A stretch of DNA of 64,000 nucleotides from a virus. The first letter of the stretch is position 1. Each line of letters starts with the position of its first letter. This document shows positions 8,894 to 16,178 of the stretch, piece by piece. The stretch covers positions 62,001 to 126,000 of IMG/VR virus record IMGVR_UViG_3300023184_000027; one strand, written 5' to 3'. The translations under genes were made by a program, and so were the position numbers. The notes below the pieces were generated by a model. The model had not been told where the DNA came from. It was given only the letters and a program-made list of their open reading frames with translations, and did no database searches.

Positions 8894-10273
8894 TTAGGAA
8901 ACAGTATAAAATCCTGGTTCTTGTTCGCTAAGGTTCTCTAAAACTTTTTCAGGTATTTTAACATTTGGATTACTACCTCTTAAGTTAATGAACGCCAAGT
9001 CAGGAAGTTCAGAAACACTCTCAGGAATATTCTCTATTTGAGAATTACTTGGTAATGATAAAAATTGTAAATTCTTTAAATTTCCAATTGATTCCGGCAA
9101 ACTTTTACAAATGTTTTGTAATAATAACGCTTCAAGATTTACAAATCTACCAATAGAATCCGGAACATCTAATGCAATATCCTCATTAGATTTATTGTTA
9201 ATTAATAAACGTAATATAGTATCCGGTAAACTTTCAAATAATTCGTCAAACCCATAAAGAGCCACAAACTTACCTGATGAACTATCCGGATAATTTACCT
9301 CAACAACATCACCACCAGTTTTAACTAAACCTTCAGCAAATTCTTTTTTGAAGTATTCTTTAAGTTCTTTTCCTTCACCATTTAAGAATTCAACAAGATT
9401 TATTTGTCTATCTCTTCTATTCATAAATTGACTAGATGGGAAATGGAATTGGTATCTGTTTTTCGGTAATCCGGTTTTATCACTAAATTCTGTATCGTTA
9501 TTTGGTAATACAACATAATATTGTCCACCTTGTTTTAAGTAATAATCAAAATAAGTTCCGTCAATTTTTGAAGTACACCAACTTGTTTCACCAAATTGGT
9601 CAGATGTATCGTAATACCCACCAAAATAAGCCCCCGCCTCTTTAGCCGGTTGACTCATATCACTAATTGTTACAACAGTCCAACTTGGACTAACAAAATC
9701 AATTTTAGACCCAGGGTAAACAAAAGGATTTTCTTTAGTCAATCTTTCGGCCTTATTTGATTTAGAATCTTTTGTTAATTTAAAATCTTCTACAGCGGTA
9801 TATAATTGTTCAGGAGTTATTTTATTAATATCTCTTAATTCCTCCGGGATTCTTGATTTAAAACGCTCATGTTTTAATAAATCAACACCAAGTTTATCAA
9901 TGTCTTCTAAAAACATTCTTCTATATTCTTGAGCAGCTCTTTTATATTCCGGAGTACCAACTTCAATATCAGCTCTCTCATCAGTAAAAGTTGGTCTTAT
10001 AAAATGTTTTAACATCCATTGAGTATACTTACCAACCTTAACATTATCCATATCTTCTAAAGTAGCACCTTCTTTGTCAAAACCTTGAGGAACTCTAGTT
10101 GTTGGGTCAGCAAATATTATTGTTTTTAATGTTTCCAAATCCATTGCACCTTTAGGTTTTTGTCCCGGAGCTGTTGGTTTTGCCGCTGCAGTTGGTTTAA
10201 CTAATTTGTCGTATAATACTTGGAAACGAGATTGTTCTGTTATCAAATTCGAAAGTAATGAGGTTATTTTCAT
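8894..10273 (-). CDS. LRR-containing protein with capsid-targeting-like N-terminus; putative internal head/injected protein
   Basis: A 459-residue protein. Its N-terminus MKITSLLSNLITEQSRF resembles a T4-type capsid-targeting peptide with a possible prohead-protease site after Glu13 (I11-T12-E13). Middle part (50-340): unknown, with a distinctive ETSWCTSKIDGTYFDYYL and a following YYVVLP strand at about 229-256. Residues about 345-450 are leucine-rich repeats of the LPESIGNLKNLQFLSL type, usual in protein-interaction domains. A host-type promoter and an ATATTTAT motif both lie upstream. Packaging and injection are inferences; the LRR assignment is visible in the sequence. Confidence 0.6.
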   Translation of the reverse strand: MKITSLLSNLITEQSRFQVLYDKLVKPTAAAKPTAPGQKPKGAMDLETLKTIIFADPTTRVPQGFDKEGATLEDMDNVKVGKYTQWMLKHFIRPTFTDERADIEVGTPEYKRAAQEYRRMFLEDIDKLGVDLLKHERFKSRIPEELRDINKITPEQLYTAVEDFKLTKDSKSNKAERLTKENPFVYPGSKIDFVSPSWTVVTISDMSQPAKEAGAYFGGYYDTSDQFGETSWCTSKIDGTYFDYYLKQGGQYYVVLPNNDTEFSDKTGLPKNRYQFHFPSSQFMNRRDRQINLVEFLNGEGKELKEYFKKEFAEGLVKTGGDVVEVNYPDSSSGKFVALYGFDELFESLPDTILRLLINNKSNEDIALDVPDSIGRFVNLEALLLQNICKSLPESIGNLKNLQFLSLPSNSQIENIPESVSELPDLAFINLRGSNPNVKIPEKVLENLSEQEPGFYTVS

Positions 10274-10287
10274 TTTAATAGTTTTTT

Positions 10288-10300
10288 ATTATAAATATTC
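10288..10300 (-). promoter_or_regulatory. Late-type promoter-like motif
   Basis: The minus strand reads GAATATTTATAAT starting 27 bases before the ATG at 10273. The core ATATTTATAAT followed by A-run is shared with 16166-16178. It lies between the host-type promoter at 10349 and the gene, giving the gene two candidate promoters. Confidence 0.4.
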
Positions 10301-10318
10301 GTTTTTTGTAAATAATTC

Positions 10319-10344
10319 GCCAAACACCATTACTTTTGTTTGAC
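10319..10344 (-). other. Stem-loop at the 5' end of a leader RNA
   Basis: GCCAAACA (10319-10326) and TGTTTGAC (10337-10344) form an 8-pair stem (one G-T when read as minus-strand RNA) with a 10-base loop. It begins about 5 bases downstream of the -7 element at 10349-10356, so it would be the very 5' end of the transcript. It could instead be a weak terminator for the Dam gene, but lacks a good T-tract. Confidence 0.4.
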
Positions 10345-10348
10345 GGGA

Positions 10349-10379
10349 CAAAGATAATGATAATTTTTAATAATCCAAA
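10349..10379 (-). promoter_or_regulatory. Bacteroidota-type promoter upstream of the LRR protein gene
   Basis: TTTG (minus-strand reading of 10376-10379), 19-base spacer, then TATCTTTG (10349-10356). This matches TTTG-N19/20-TAnnTTTG with no mismatch. It sits directly after the Dam stop codon and would produce a leader of about 70 bases for the gene starting at 10273. Confidence 0.7.
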
Positions 10380-11234
10380 TTAAATTTTATAATTCATAAT
10401 TAAAATTTCTTCACCCATTGTTTGTGTCTTACCCTTCTTAGCCGCAGCCGCTTTTGCAAATAATTTTCTCTCCCACTGATATTGATTCTCCGGAAACCAC
10501 ACCTGTAATTGTGGAAAATCATAGTAAGACAACGAGAACTTCCCTTGAATACCTTTTAAAGTATCCGCCAATCTTTCGTGGTCTTCTCTTCCAAAATCAT
10601 GGTTAGAATAATAACTACCTTCACCCACAATGTAATAGGGTGGGTCAACATAAAAATAACTTGTAGGACCATCATACTTCTCTATAACCGTTTGGAAATC
10701 CATATTTTCAATATGTGTTATACTTTCAAATAATTTTTGCCAGTTTGGTTTCTTTAATTTGTTTTTGAATGATGTAAATTTTGAATGGTAATTACCTTTT
10801 AAATCTATAAATTTTGATTTAGATGGATTGGCACCTGAAAAAACCTGAGTTAACACATAGACATACTTCGCAGCTATCTCATAATTTGGGTCTTCACCAA
10901 TAACTAAATCATCTGAATAAATTTCTTTTTGAAACTTATCGAAATTTTCTTTACAAATAGGATTAGTTGGGACGACATTTTTCTCCTGAACCACCAATTT
11001 CTCACATTCTTCTAACAATCGTCTATGATTAACCACACAACGATACAGATTGTGATTGAGGGAATTAAAGTCGTTATAAACCACTTTTTTTAGATTAGAG
11101 TATTCCTCTAACTTCATTCCAAAGAATATCCAAAATTGACCTGAAAATGGTTCACAATATGTCTCAATGTCTTTTGGGATGAATGGAACTATGAATGTTT
11201 GCATTTTACTCTTACCACCTATATAACTTATCAT
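10380..11234 (-). CDS. dam: D12-class DNA adenine-N6 methyltransferase
   Basis: A 284-residue Dam-type methyltransferase. The AdoMet-binding motif is in MISYIGGKSKM at the N-terminus and EPFSGQFWIFFG around residues 28-39; the catalytic DPPY motif is at about 198-201 (YFYVDPPYYI). The length fits the family (T4 Dam 259, E. coli Dam 278). FSGQFWIFFG deviates from the usual FxGGG. It would methylate adenine in a short target, probably to protect phage DNA. A homopolymeric Ala run (AKAAAAKKG) near the C-terminus is unusual. It has an ATATTTAT motif upstream. Confidence 0.85.
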   Translation of the reverse strand: MISYIGGKSKMQTFIVPFIPKDIETYCEPFSGQFWIFFGMKLEEYSNLKKVVYNDFNSLNHNLYRCVVNHRRLLEECEKLVVQEKNVVPTNPICKENFDKFQKEIYSDDLVIGEDPNYEIAAKYVYVLTQVFSGANPSKSKFIDLKGNYHSKFTSFKNKLKKPNWQKLFESITHIENMDFQTVIEKYDGPTSYFYVDPPYYIVGEGSYYSNHDFGREDHERLADTLKGIQGKFSLSYYDFPQLQVWFPENQYQWERKLFAKAAAAKKGKTQTMGEEILIMNYKI

Positions 11235-11247
11235 AATTTTTGTTTTT

Positions 11248-11260
11248 TATAAATATAAGA
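11248..11260 (-). promoter_or_regulatory. Promoter-like motif for the Dam gene
   Basis: The minus strand reads CTTATATTTATAA, starting 26 bases before the ATG at 11234. A CTTG tetramer lies 20 bases further upstream of TATATTTA, so the site is intermediate between the host-type promoter and the late-type motif. Confidence 0.35.
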
Positions 11261-11281
11261 AATAAAAAGTGTAAAAGCAAG

Positions 11282-11312
11282 TTTTTCTTTTAAAATTTTT
11301 TCACTATATTTG
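11282..11312 (+). promoter_or_regulatory. Bacteroidota-type promoter for the 72-residue membrane protein
   Basis: TATATTTG at 11305-11312 matches the -7 element TAnnTTTG exactly. At 19 bases upstream is TTTT (11282-11285), a one-mismatch -33 element. The ATG at 11334 follows after 21 bases. Confidence 0.55.
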
Positions 11313-11333
11313 ATATAAATTAATATTATTTAT

Positions 11334-11552
11334 ATGGAAACAATAGAAGCACAAATTATCGAAGAAAAAGACATTAAAACAACAGAAAAAATTAATCAAA
11401 ATACAAAGGACGAAAAATCAGGTTGTAAATCTTGCAAAAAGAAAGGAATATCAAACACCGATTGGCTTATGATAATCCTTTCATCTTATATTTTATTCTC
11501 ATCAGTTTATGGTACAATAAAATTGATTAAAGAACTTATGTTATTATTCTAA
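11334..11552 (+). CDS. Small membrane protein with a CxxC motif
   Basis: A 72-residue plus-strand gene between minus-strand dam and dnaJ. A charged N-terminal half (1-30) is followed by GCKSCKKKG (CxxC, possible metal site or disulfide) and one predicted transmembrane helix (about 44-66, DWLMIILSSYILFSSVYGTI). No family is recognised. It has its own host-type promoter and is convergent with dnaJ at 3 bases, with no terminator hairpin visible between them. Confidence 0.6.
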   Translation: METIEAQIIEEKDIKTTEKINQNTKDEKSGCKSCKKKGISNTDWLMIILSSYILFSSVYGTIKLIKELMLLF

Positions 11553-11554
11553 AA

Positions 11555-12478
11555 TTACTTACGAGAGAATTTAACATTTAATTTTATAAACAAATCCCCA
11601 ACATTATTAAACCCTTTGGATTTAACTCTAAGGGGTTTTGTTGTGTCAAAGTCAATCGGCAATTTAACCGATATATTACCTTTTGGATGACTAACATCTA
11701 AAGTATCTTTCTTTATTGACTCTAAATCAAAAAAGGCATTAAACACTAAATCATTACCAAGTTTTTCAAAATTGTTTTCAGGTGAAACTTTAATCCTTAA
11801 AACTAAATTTCCGTAAATTCCATTATGGAAATCACCTTTTCCTTGCAATCTTAAAAATTGACCATCATCCACAGCATGAGGTAATTTAATTGATAAATTT
11901 TCAATAGAACTTTTGGTTGTTTCTCCATTACAAGACCCACAAGTTCTTGAATATGTAAACCCATTTCCATTACAAGAATTACAAACTTGTCTCACCATCT
12001 GAATAAACATACCAGTACCAATTCTTTGAATAGTAAATCCTTCTCCTCGGCAAGTACCACAATTTACCCTATCACCACCACTACCATTACAACCACCACA
12101 TTTATGTTTTCTACTATATGTTATTGTTTTATCAGAACCATTATAACTTTCTAAAGCCCCAACCACAACTTCAATTACTTTATCCGGAACTGATGGTCTT
12201 CTTTGAGAGTTCATATTATTAAACATATCTTCAAATGGGTTTCCACCACCACCAAAAGGATTAAAACCACCACCAAAAGGATTTGACCTTTGATTATCGT
12301 ATTGTTGGCGTTTATCGTTGTCCCCTATCGTATCAAACGCTTCAGAAATTTCTTTAAACTTATTCTCATCACCACCTTTATCCGGATGATGCTCCACCGC
12401 CAATTTTCTATAGGATTTTTTAATCTCTTCTTGGGTAGCCGTTTCATTAACCCCTAATGTCTCATAAAAATTTTTCAT
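11555..12478 (-). CDS. dnaJ: DnaJ-family co-chaperone
   Basis: A 307-residue type I J-domain protein. J domain 1-70 with HPD at 32-34 (VEHHPDKGG), then a Gly/Phe region (NPFGGGFNPFGGGG), then a four-motif zinc-binding domain (CGGCNGSG, CGTCRGEG, CNSCNGNG, CGSCNGET) and a C-terminal substrate-binding domain. All four CxxC pairs are present, though the last motif ends GET rather than GxG. It is shorter than host DnaJ (about 370). It would stimulate host DnaK ATPase and deliver substrates, perhaps phage head or replication proteins. Confidence 0.93.
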   Translation of the reverse strand: MKNFYETLGVNETATQEEIKKSYRKLAVEHHPDKGGDENKFKEISEAFDTIGDNDKRQQYDNQRSNPFGGGFNPFGGGGNPFEDMFNNMNSQRRPSVPDKVIEVVVGALESYNGSDKTITYSRKHKCGGCNGSGGDRVNCGTCRGEGFTIQRIGTGMFIQMVRQVCNSCNGNGFTYSRTCGSCNGETTKSSIENLSIKLPHAVDDGQFLRLQGKGDFHNGIYGNLVLRIKVSPENNFEKLGNDLVFNAFFDLESIKKDTLDVSHPKGNISVKLPIDFDTTKPLRVKSKGFNNVGDLFIKLNVKFSRK

Positions 12479-12532
12479 ACTTATTTACTTATATTTAATT
12501 TAAAACTAATCTATTTAATAACAACTATCAAC

Positions 12533-13174
12533 ATGAATTACTTAATTGTTCTATTCAAAAATAAAATAAAAAAGAAAATAATCAATAAATTTAAGACACA
12601 TAAAAAGTCTGATGATTTATTTATTACCTTATCTAATCAAAGTAATGATGTTATTTTTGAAAAAAAGTATACGAATGGGGATGAATGTAGTTATGAATTA
12701 GCAATGTTGGAGAGGTCATCCGGAACTTTTATCCCTGTGTACTTAAAAGATGAGTTAGGTCGACAAATTAAAGTTAATTTAGACGATGGTGATTATACAA
12801 TAACAAAAATAATAACCTATAAAATTGAGGAGACTTTATTAGACACCACCTTAAATAAAAAAATAAACTCTCATGAGTTTATTAAATTGTATTTAGACCC
12901 AGTGGGGTTTAAATTAATGTCAAAATTAAATAATAAAATTATTGTTCAGAATGACGATAAAGTTAATTTATTCATTTTAAAAAATGAGTATGATTCCTCT
13001 CGTTTTATAGAATCTATTTCAAATAAATTTATATCAGAAAAAAGAATGGATTGTATGTTCATTAAAGATTGTTCTACACCCCAAAAAAAATCCCTGTATA
13101 ATTTGTTAATTAATCAGGGGTTTTCAAAAGACTACCTTCTTCGGTATTCAACAACTCATCCAGTAAAAAAATAA
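12533..13174 (+). CDS. Hypothetical protein, plus strand
   Basis: A 213-residue protein without a recognised domain. Basic N-terminus (KNKIKKKIINKFKTHKK), then mixed alpha/beta with acidic loops. It diverges from dnaJ (54 bases between starts) and its last 65 bases overlap the 3' end of the minus-strand 88-residue gene tail to tail. The upstream gap contains TATATTTAAT (12491-12500), a weak promoter-like element. Confidence 0.65.
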   Translation: MNYLIVLFKNKIKKKIINKFKTHKKSDDLFITLSNQSNDVIFEKKYTNGDECSYELAMLERSSGTFIPVYLKDELGRQIKVNLDDGDYTITKIITYKIEETLLDTTLNKKINSHEFIKLYLDPVGFKLMSKLNNKIIVQNDDKVNLFILKNEYDSSRFIESISNKFISEKRMDCMFIKDCSTPQKKSLYNLLINQGFSKDYLLRYSTTHPVKK

Positions 13175-13376
13175 ATTCAGTGTTTGAAATATCAATTTTA
13201 AATTGTTTATAATTTCTGTCAACATCTCTAAAATTTTTTTGAACTGTTTTATAATCTTTTTCTTTAAGTTCAAAAGCTATCATACATTTCCCATCAGGAA
13301 ATAAATTTTCAATAGCATCAGATATCATCGCTAACTTTTGAATTACTCCATCAACACTTTTTTTATTCTCATCCAT
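13110..13376 (-). CDS. Hypothetical protein
   Basis: An 88-residue protein of unknown function, no membrane segment, with a hydrophobic strand CMIAFEL in the middle and an acidic end. It overlaps the upstream 63-residue gene by 34 bases and the convergent plus-strand gene by 65 bases. Position in a run of short overlapping minus-strand genes supports it. Confidence 0.55.
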   Translation of the reverse strand: MDENKKSVDGVIQKLAMISDAIENLFPDGKCMIAFELKEKDYKTVQKNFRDVDRNYKQFKIDISNTEFIFLLDELLNTEEGSLLKTPD

Positions 13377-13534
13377 AAGGTTAGTTTTTCCGGTATTATT
13401 TGTTTTGGAAGAATATCTTCCTTTTTAATTTTAGCAATGTCATTAATTAATCTTGATTTTTCATTATCTAAATTAATTTCATCTTTTTTAAGTTCATTCT
13501 GATACCACTCTAGGTGTTTCAAGCTCTTCTTCAT
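13343..13534 (-). CDS. Hypothetical small helical protein
   Basis: A 63-residue Lys/Glu-rich protein (HLEWYQNELKKDEINLDNEK) that could form a coiled coil. Both ends overlap neighbours (34 bases with the 88-residue gene, 41 bases with the upstream gene). Codon composition is like its neighbours; no family recognised. Confidence 0.45.
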   Translation of the reverse strand: MKKSLKHLEWYQNELKKDEINLDNEKSRLINDIAKIKKEDILPKQIIPEKLTLWMRIKKVLME

Positions 13535-13922
13535 TGTCTTCTAGTTCAATTTTATCAGTTTTTATATTAAATTTTAATTTTTTTAAATTATTCAAATTTT
13601 GTTTTTCAAAAATAGTTTTTAATTCATCAACTTTATATTGGAAGAGTTTATCTTTTTCTTCTCTGTCCAAATTATACTTAATAATGTTTCGTAAATTCTC
13701 TGAAGTCTTTTCAATATTATCTTCATTTATTTCACTAACAAACGAAAAAAATCTATGGTCCGGTACTTTACTCTCTTGTTCCATTAATTTATCTTCCTCA
13801 ACATATTTTTTAGGTAATTTCCAATCCATAGGAAACGCAACATCAAAACTTAAATATTTTTCAATTTTTCTAACTGATTGTAGATAAGGGAATAATGTTG
13901 AAAATTCTTTATATAAACTCAT
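13494..13922 (-). CDS. Hypothetical protein
   Basis: A 142-residue protein counted from ATG 13920-13922 (MSLYKEFSTLFPYLQSVRKI). This start is preferred over an upstream in-frame start at 13952 because it lies 2 bases after the stop of the preceding gene. A central Pro/Trp segment (FPMDWKLPKKYVEE) precedes a long charged helix (about 70-125) and an acidic tail. No family is recognised. Confidence 0.6.
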   Translation of the reverse strand: MSLYKEFSTLFPYLQSVRKIEKYLSFDVAFPMDWKLPKKYVEEDKLMEQESKVPDHRFFSFVSEINEDNIEKTSENLRNIIKYNLDREEKDKLFQYKVDELKTIFEKQNLNNLKKLKFNIKTDKIELEDNEEELETPRVVSE

Positions 13923-13924
13923 AA

Positions 13925-14110
13925 TTAATATTTTATAATATAGGTTAAACAATAGGATATTGCTAATCCCAAATAGATAAGTTCCCCATTATACAATAAA
14001 AACCTTTTTGGTGGGTTTGATATTAGGGAACCTATTAATCTAGTTACCGTCCGTAAAACGGTTAAGACTGAAAAGATAAATATAAACAATAAAATTGTTT
14101 TAATATCCAT
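13925..14110 (-). CDS. Small membrane protein
   Basis: A 61-residue protein with two predicted transmembrane helices, residues about 4-25 (TILLFIFIFSVLTVLRTVTRL) and 41-59 (GELIYLGLAISYCLTYII), joined by a short basic loop (NPPKRF). It lies 2 bases after the Hc1-like gene and 2 bases before the next, in a tight operon. Holin-like in size, but no direct support for lysis. Confidence 0.55.
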   Translation of the reverse strand: MDIKTILLFIFIFSVLTVLRTVTRLIGSLISNPPKRFLLYNGELIYLGLAISYCLTYIIKY

Positions 14111-14112
14111 AA

Positions 14113-14289
14113 CTATTCGTCTTTTTTTCTTTCAGATAAAATTTCTTTTCGTAAAGTGTCTAAAGATTTTTTTAAATCTTGAGATAATTTTCTAGCTCTA
14201 GTACCAGCACTTTTATTACCTGCGAAGAATTTTGTAGCATCCACTGATAATTCTTCAGTTAAAGCTTTAATTTGTTCTAATGTTTCCAT
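14113..14289 (-). CDS. Hc1-like (histone H1-like) DNA-associated protein
   Basis: A short gene read directly from the minus strand: 58 residues starting METLEQIKALTEELSVDATK at ATG 14287-14289 and ending at TAG 14113-14115. The pattern FFAGNKSAGTRARKLSQDLK, with KSAGTRARK at its core, and the basic helical tail match the Hc1 family (PF07432), small histone-H1-like proteins widespread in Bacteroidota. The protein would bind DNA. It precedes the small membrane protein by 2 bases. Family match is from memory of the motif, so a profile search should confirm. Confidence 0.7.
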   Translation of the reverse strand: METLEQIKALTEELSVDATKFFAGNKSAGTRARKLSQDLKKSLDTLRKEILSERKKDE

Positions 14290-14370
14290 GTCAAAGTTTG
14301 TTAATAATTTATTTTTATTTCTTTAAAAGTAAATTTATTTATACCATTGTAAACACTATATAGACTTTTT

Positions 14371-14838
14371 TTATGTTTTGAGACTATTATTCAACACTTT
14401 GTATATCATTAAAATCATCTCTAAATCAGATTTTGTAAATGTTTTTTCTAAATTAAATAAATCTGTGAAAAATTCACCGACTGAAAGTCTAACTTTTTCC
14501 TCCTTTTGATGATAAAAAATTTCATCAAAAAAAGATTCAAAATAATCATAATGACCACCTTTAAGATGGAAATTAATATTTTCTTTTTTAAAATTTTCAA
14601 TTGTTTTCTTCCAACACCAATCAAAATGATTTAAATTATCTTTATCAGACAAAATTATTTTTGTTTCGTTAGAAATAGTGTTTTGACCTAAATAGGTCTG
14701 TAAAATTAAAGAGTTAAGTGAGTGGGAAAAGTCTGAATATAGTTCTAATTTTTCGGGAATAACATTGTTAACCCTAAACCAGACTTCTACATCTTCGGGG
14801 GACATTGGCTTTGTTATATAATTAAAAAAATTCTCCAT
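14371..14838 (-). CDS. Hypothetical protein whose start codon lies in a terminator hairpin
   Basis: A 155-residue soluble protein (MENFFNYITKPMSPEDVEVW) of unknown function, rich in aromatic residues (HYDYFESFFDEIFYHQ). Its ATG (14836-14838) sits in the 3' arm of a 10-bp perfect hairpin and its first codons encode the T-tract, so transcription from upstream should terminate here and ribosome access should be limited. About 80 AT-rich bases separate its stop from the Hc1-like gene and show no other gene. Confidence 0.6.
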   Translation of the reverse strand: MENFFNYITKPMSPEDVEVWFRVNNVIPEKLELYSDFSHSLNSLILQTYLGQNTISNETKIILSDKDNLNHFDWCWKKTIENFKKENINFHLKGGHYDYFESFFDEIFYHQKEEKVRLSVGEFFTDLFNLEKTFTKSDLEMILMIYKVLNNSLKT

Positions 14839-14857
14839 AGAGTTTGTCTATGGAGAA
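14824..14857 (-). terminator. Rho-independent terminator overlapping a start codon
   Basis: On the minus strand TTCTCCATAG, a 7-base loop and CTATGGAGAA form a 10-bp perfect stem (14848-14857 with 14831-14840), followed directly by TTTTTTT. It lies 28 bases after the stop of the 422-residue gene. The 3' arm contains the ATG of the next gene, so the site may act as an attenuator or translation switch rather than a simple end. Confidence 0.8.
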
Positions 14858-14885
14858 ATTATAATTCATTTTATTTTTTTGTAAA

Positions 14886-16154
14886 TTATTGAGTCTTACC
14901 TTTGTAAGTAATTAGTGATTTCATTCTATCAAACTCTTCTGATATTTGTTTTGATTGTTTAGGCTCTAACGACTCTAATTTAGCCATTAATTTAGACCCT
15001 TCATCTTCACCAGAATTGTCAGTAACAATAGGTTGCGGCGCTTTATTATAAGCCTTCTTTTTAATTTGACCCAATATATTCTTTTTCCTAATTGTATTTC
15101 GTTTTTTGTTAACATCCGATTCACCAGTGTTAGCCCATTCCGGATTATTACCCGTTCTTGAAGACCCTTCAATGTTATCAGTTATCCACTCTTCATTTGG
15201 ATGTATTTCATCATATACTAAATTTTCTTGACCCGCAGCCGTTAAATTATCTGTATACTCTTCAACAGCCCCTGACGGGATATAAGCCTTTTTACTCATT
15301 TTAGATAACTCACCATTTCCTTTTGGAAATATTTTAGGTTCTGTTGAGTACTCACCTTTAGAACCGTCTTTTAAATATTCTTTCATTTTTTTAGTAACAG
15401 ATTTAAGATAATCATCATTTTCTTTACCAGATTTTTTATGAACTTGAATTTGTTTATCTAAACCTTTAGGTGTTCCCATTGATTTAATGTTTTTTTCTTT
15501 ACTCTGTTCCATAATAACACTTTCAATTAATTCAATCATTTGACTTTCAGTTAATTTAACAGACTCTTTACGTTTACCCTCTTCACCCATCTCTAATTTT
15601 TTGTTTTTTCTTAACATTTTAAAATCTTCAGTGTCTAATCGGTTATTTTTATTTTTATCTAAAACTTTTTGATTTCCTTTTAAAGATTCTTCCATCTCCG
15701 ATTTTTTACTTTTTCTCAACATTTTAAAATCTTCAGTGTCTAACCTATTGTTTTTATTTTTATCCAAAACTTTTTGATTTCCTTTTAAAGATTCATTAAC
15801 GTCTGTTCCACAAAATTTCTCAATTCTATCTTTAGGAGCGTTGTTTTCTTTATGCCATTTACAAGCCTCTTCATCATAATCATAATTACCATCGGAATCA
15901 CTATCACCTTCTTCTTCTTCAATATAGTCAAACGATTGACTTTTTGGGAATTTTTTTGAGACATCGTAAATTCCTTCACCACACTCCGAACATTCTCCTT
16001 CATACATCATTCCACCACACTCACAAATATTAGACTCATTCTCATCAACACTGCTTTTTATTTTAGAGACTAAATCATCAGCTCTATTTTCTAAAGTTTC
16101 ACTTAAAATTTTAGATACTAAATTTTCTAAATAAGTTGTATTTAATTTTTTCAT
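14886..16154 (-). CDS. Putative internal head/scaffold protein with zinc ribbon and EF-hand-like tandem repeat
   Basis: A 422-residue, highly charged protein. Cys residues 44, 46, 55 and 58 (CECGG, CSECG) form a small zinc-ribbon-like site. Residues 121-155 and 156-190 are two near-identical 35-residue repeats containing DKNKNNRLDTEDF, which fits an EF-hand/dockerin calcium loop. VIMEQ at 213-217 resembles the Glu-Gln motif in other candidate head proteins. The C-terminal half is low-complexity and basic. No enzyme domain is visible. An ATATTTAT motif precedes the start and a terminator follows. Head location is inferred. Confidence 0.6.
   Translation of the reverse strand: MKKLNTTYLENLVSKILSETLENRADDLVSKIKSSVDENESNICECGGMMYEGECSECGEGIYDVSKKFPKSQSFDYIEEEEGDSDSDGNYDYDEEACKWHKENNAPKDRIEKFCGTDVNESLKGNQKVLDKNKNNRLDTEDFKMLRKSKKSEMEESLKGNQKVLDKNKNNRLDTEDFKMLRKNKKLEMGEEGKRKESVKLTESQMIELIESVIMEQSKEKNIKSMGTPKGLDKQIQVHKKSGKENDDYLKSVTKKMKEYLKDGSKGEYSTEPKIFPKGNGELSKMSKKAYIPSGAVEEYTDNLTAAGQENLVYDEIHPNEEWITDNIEGSSRTGNNPEWANTGESDVNKKRNTIRKKNILGQIKKKAYNKAPQPIVTDNSGEDEGSKLMAKLESLEPKQSKQISEEFDRMKSLITYKGKTQ
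15590..15800 (-). repeat. 105-bp tandem repeat, two copies
   Basis: Two copies of a 105-base unit (35 codons) inside the gene at 14886-16154; for example the stretch reading gatttccttt begins at 15671 and again at 15776. The copies differ at few bases, so the duplication is recent or conserved by recombination. Confidence 0.8.
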
Positions 16155-16165
16155 TTTTTGTTTTT

Positions 16166-16178
16166 ATTATAAATATAT
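16166..16178 (-). promoter_or_regulatory. Late-type promoter-like motif
   Basis: The minus strand reads ATATATTTATAAT followed by AAAAAC, starting 24 bases before the ATG at 16154, nearly the same as the copy at 10288-10300. No TTTG -33 element is visible. Confidence 0.4.

Noticed and set aside
14290-14370. Possible small gene in the gap before the Hc1-like gene
   Set aside because: The stretch is AT-rich with no convincing open frame; it holds only a possible leader or promoter.
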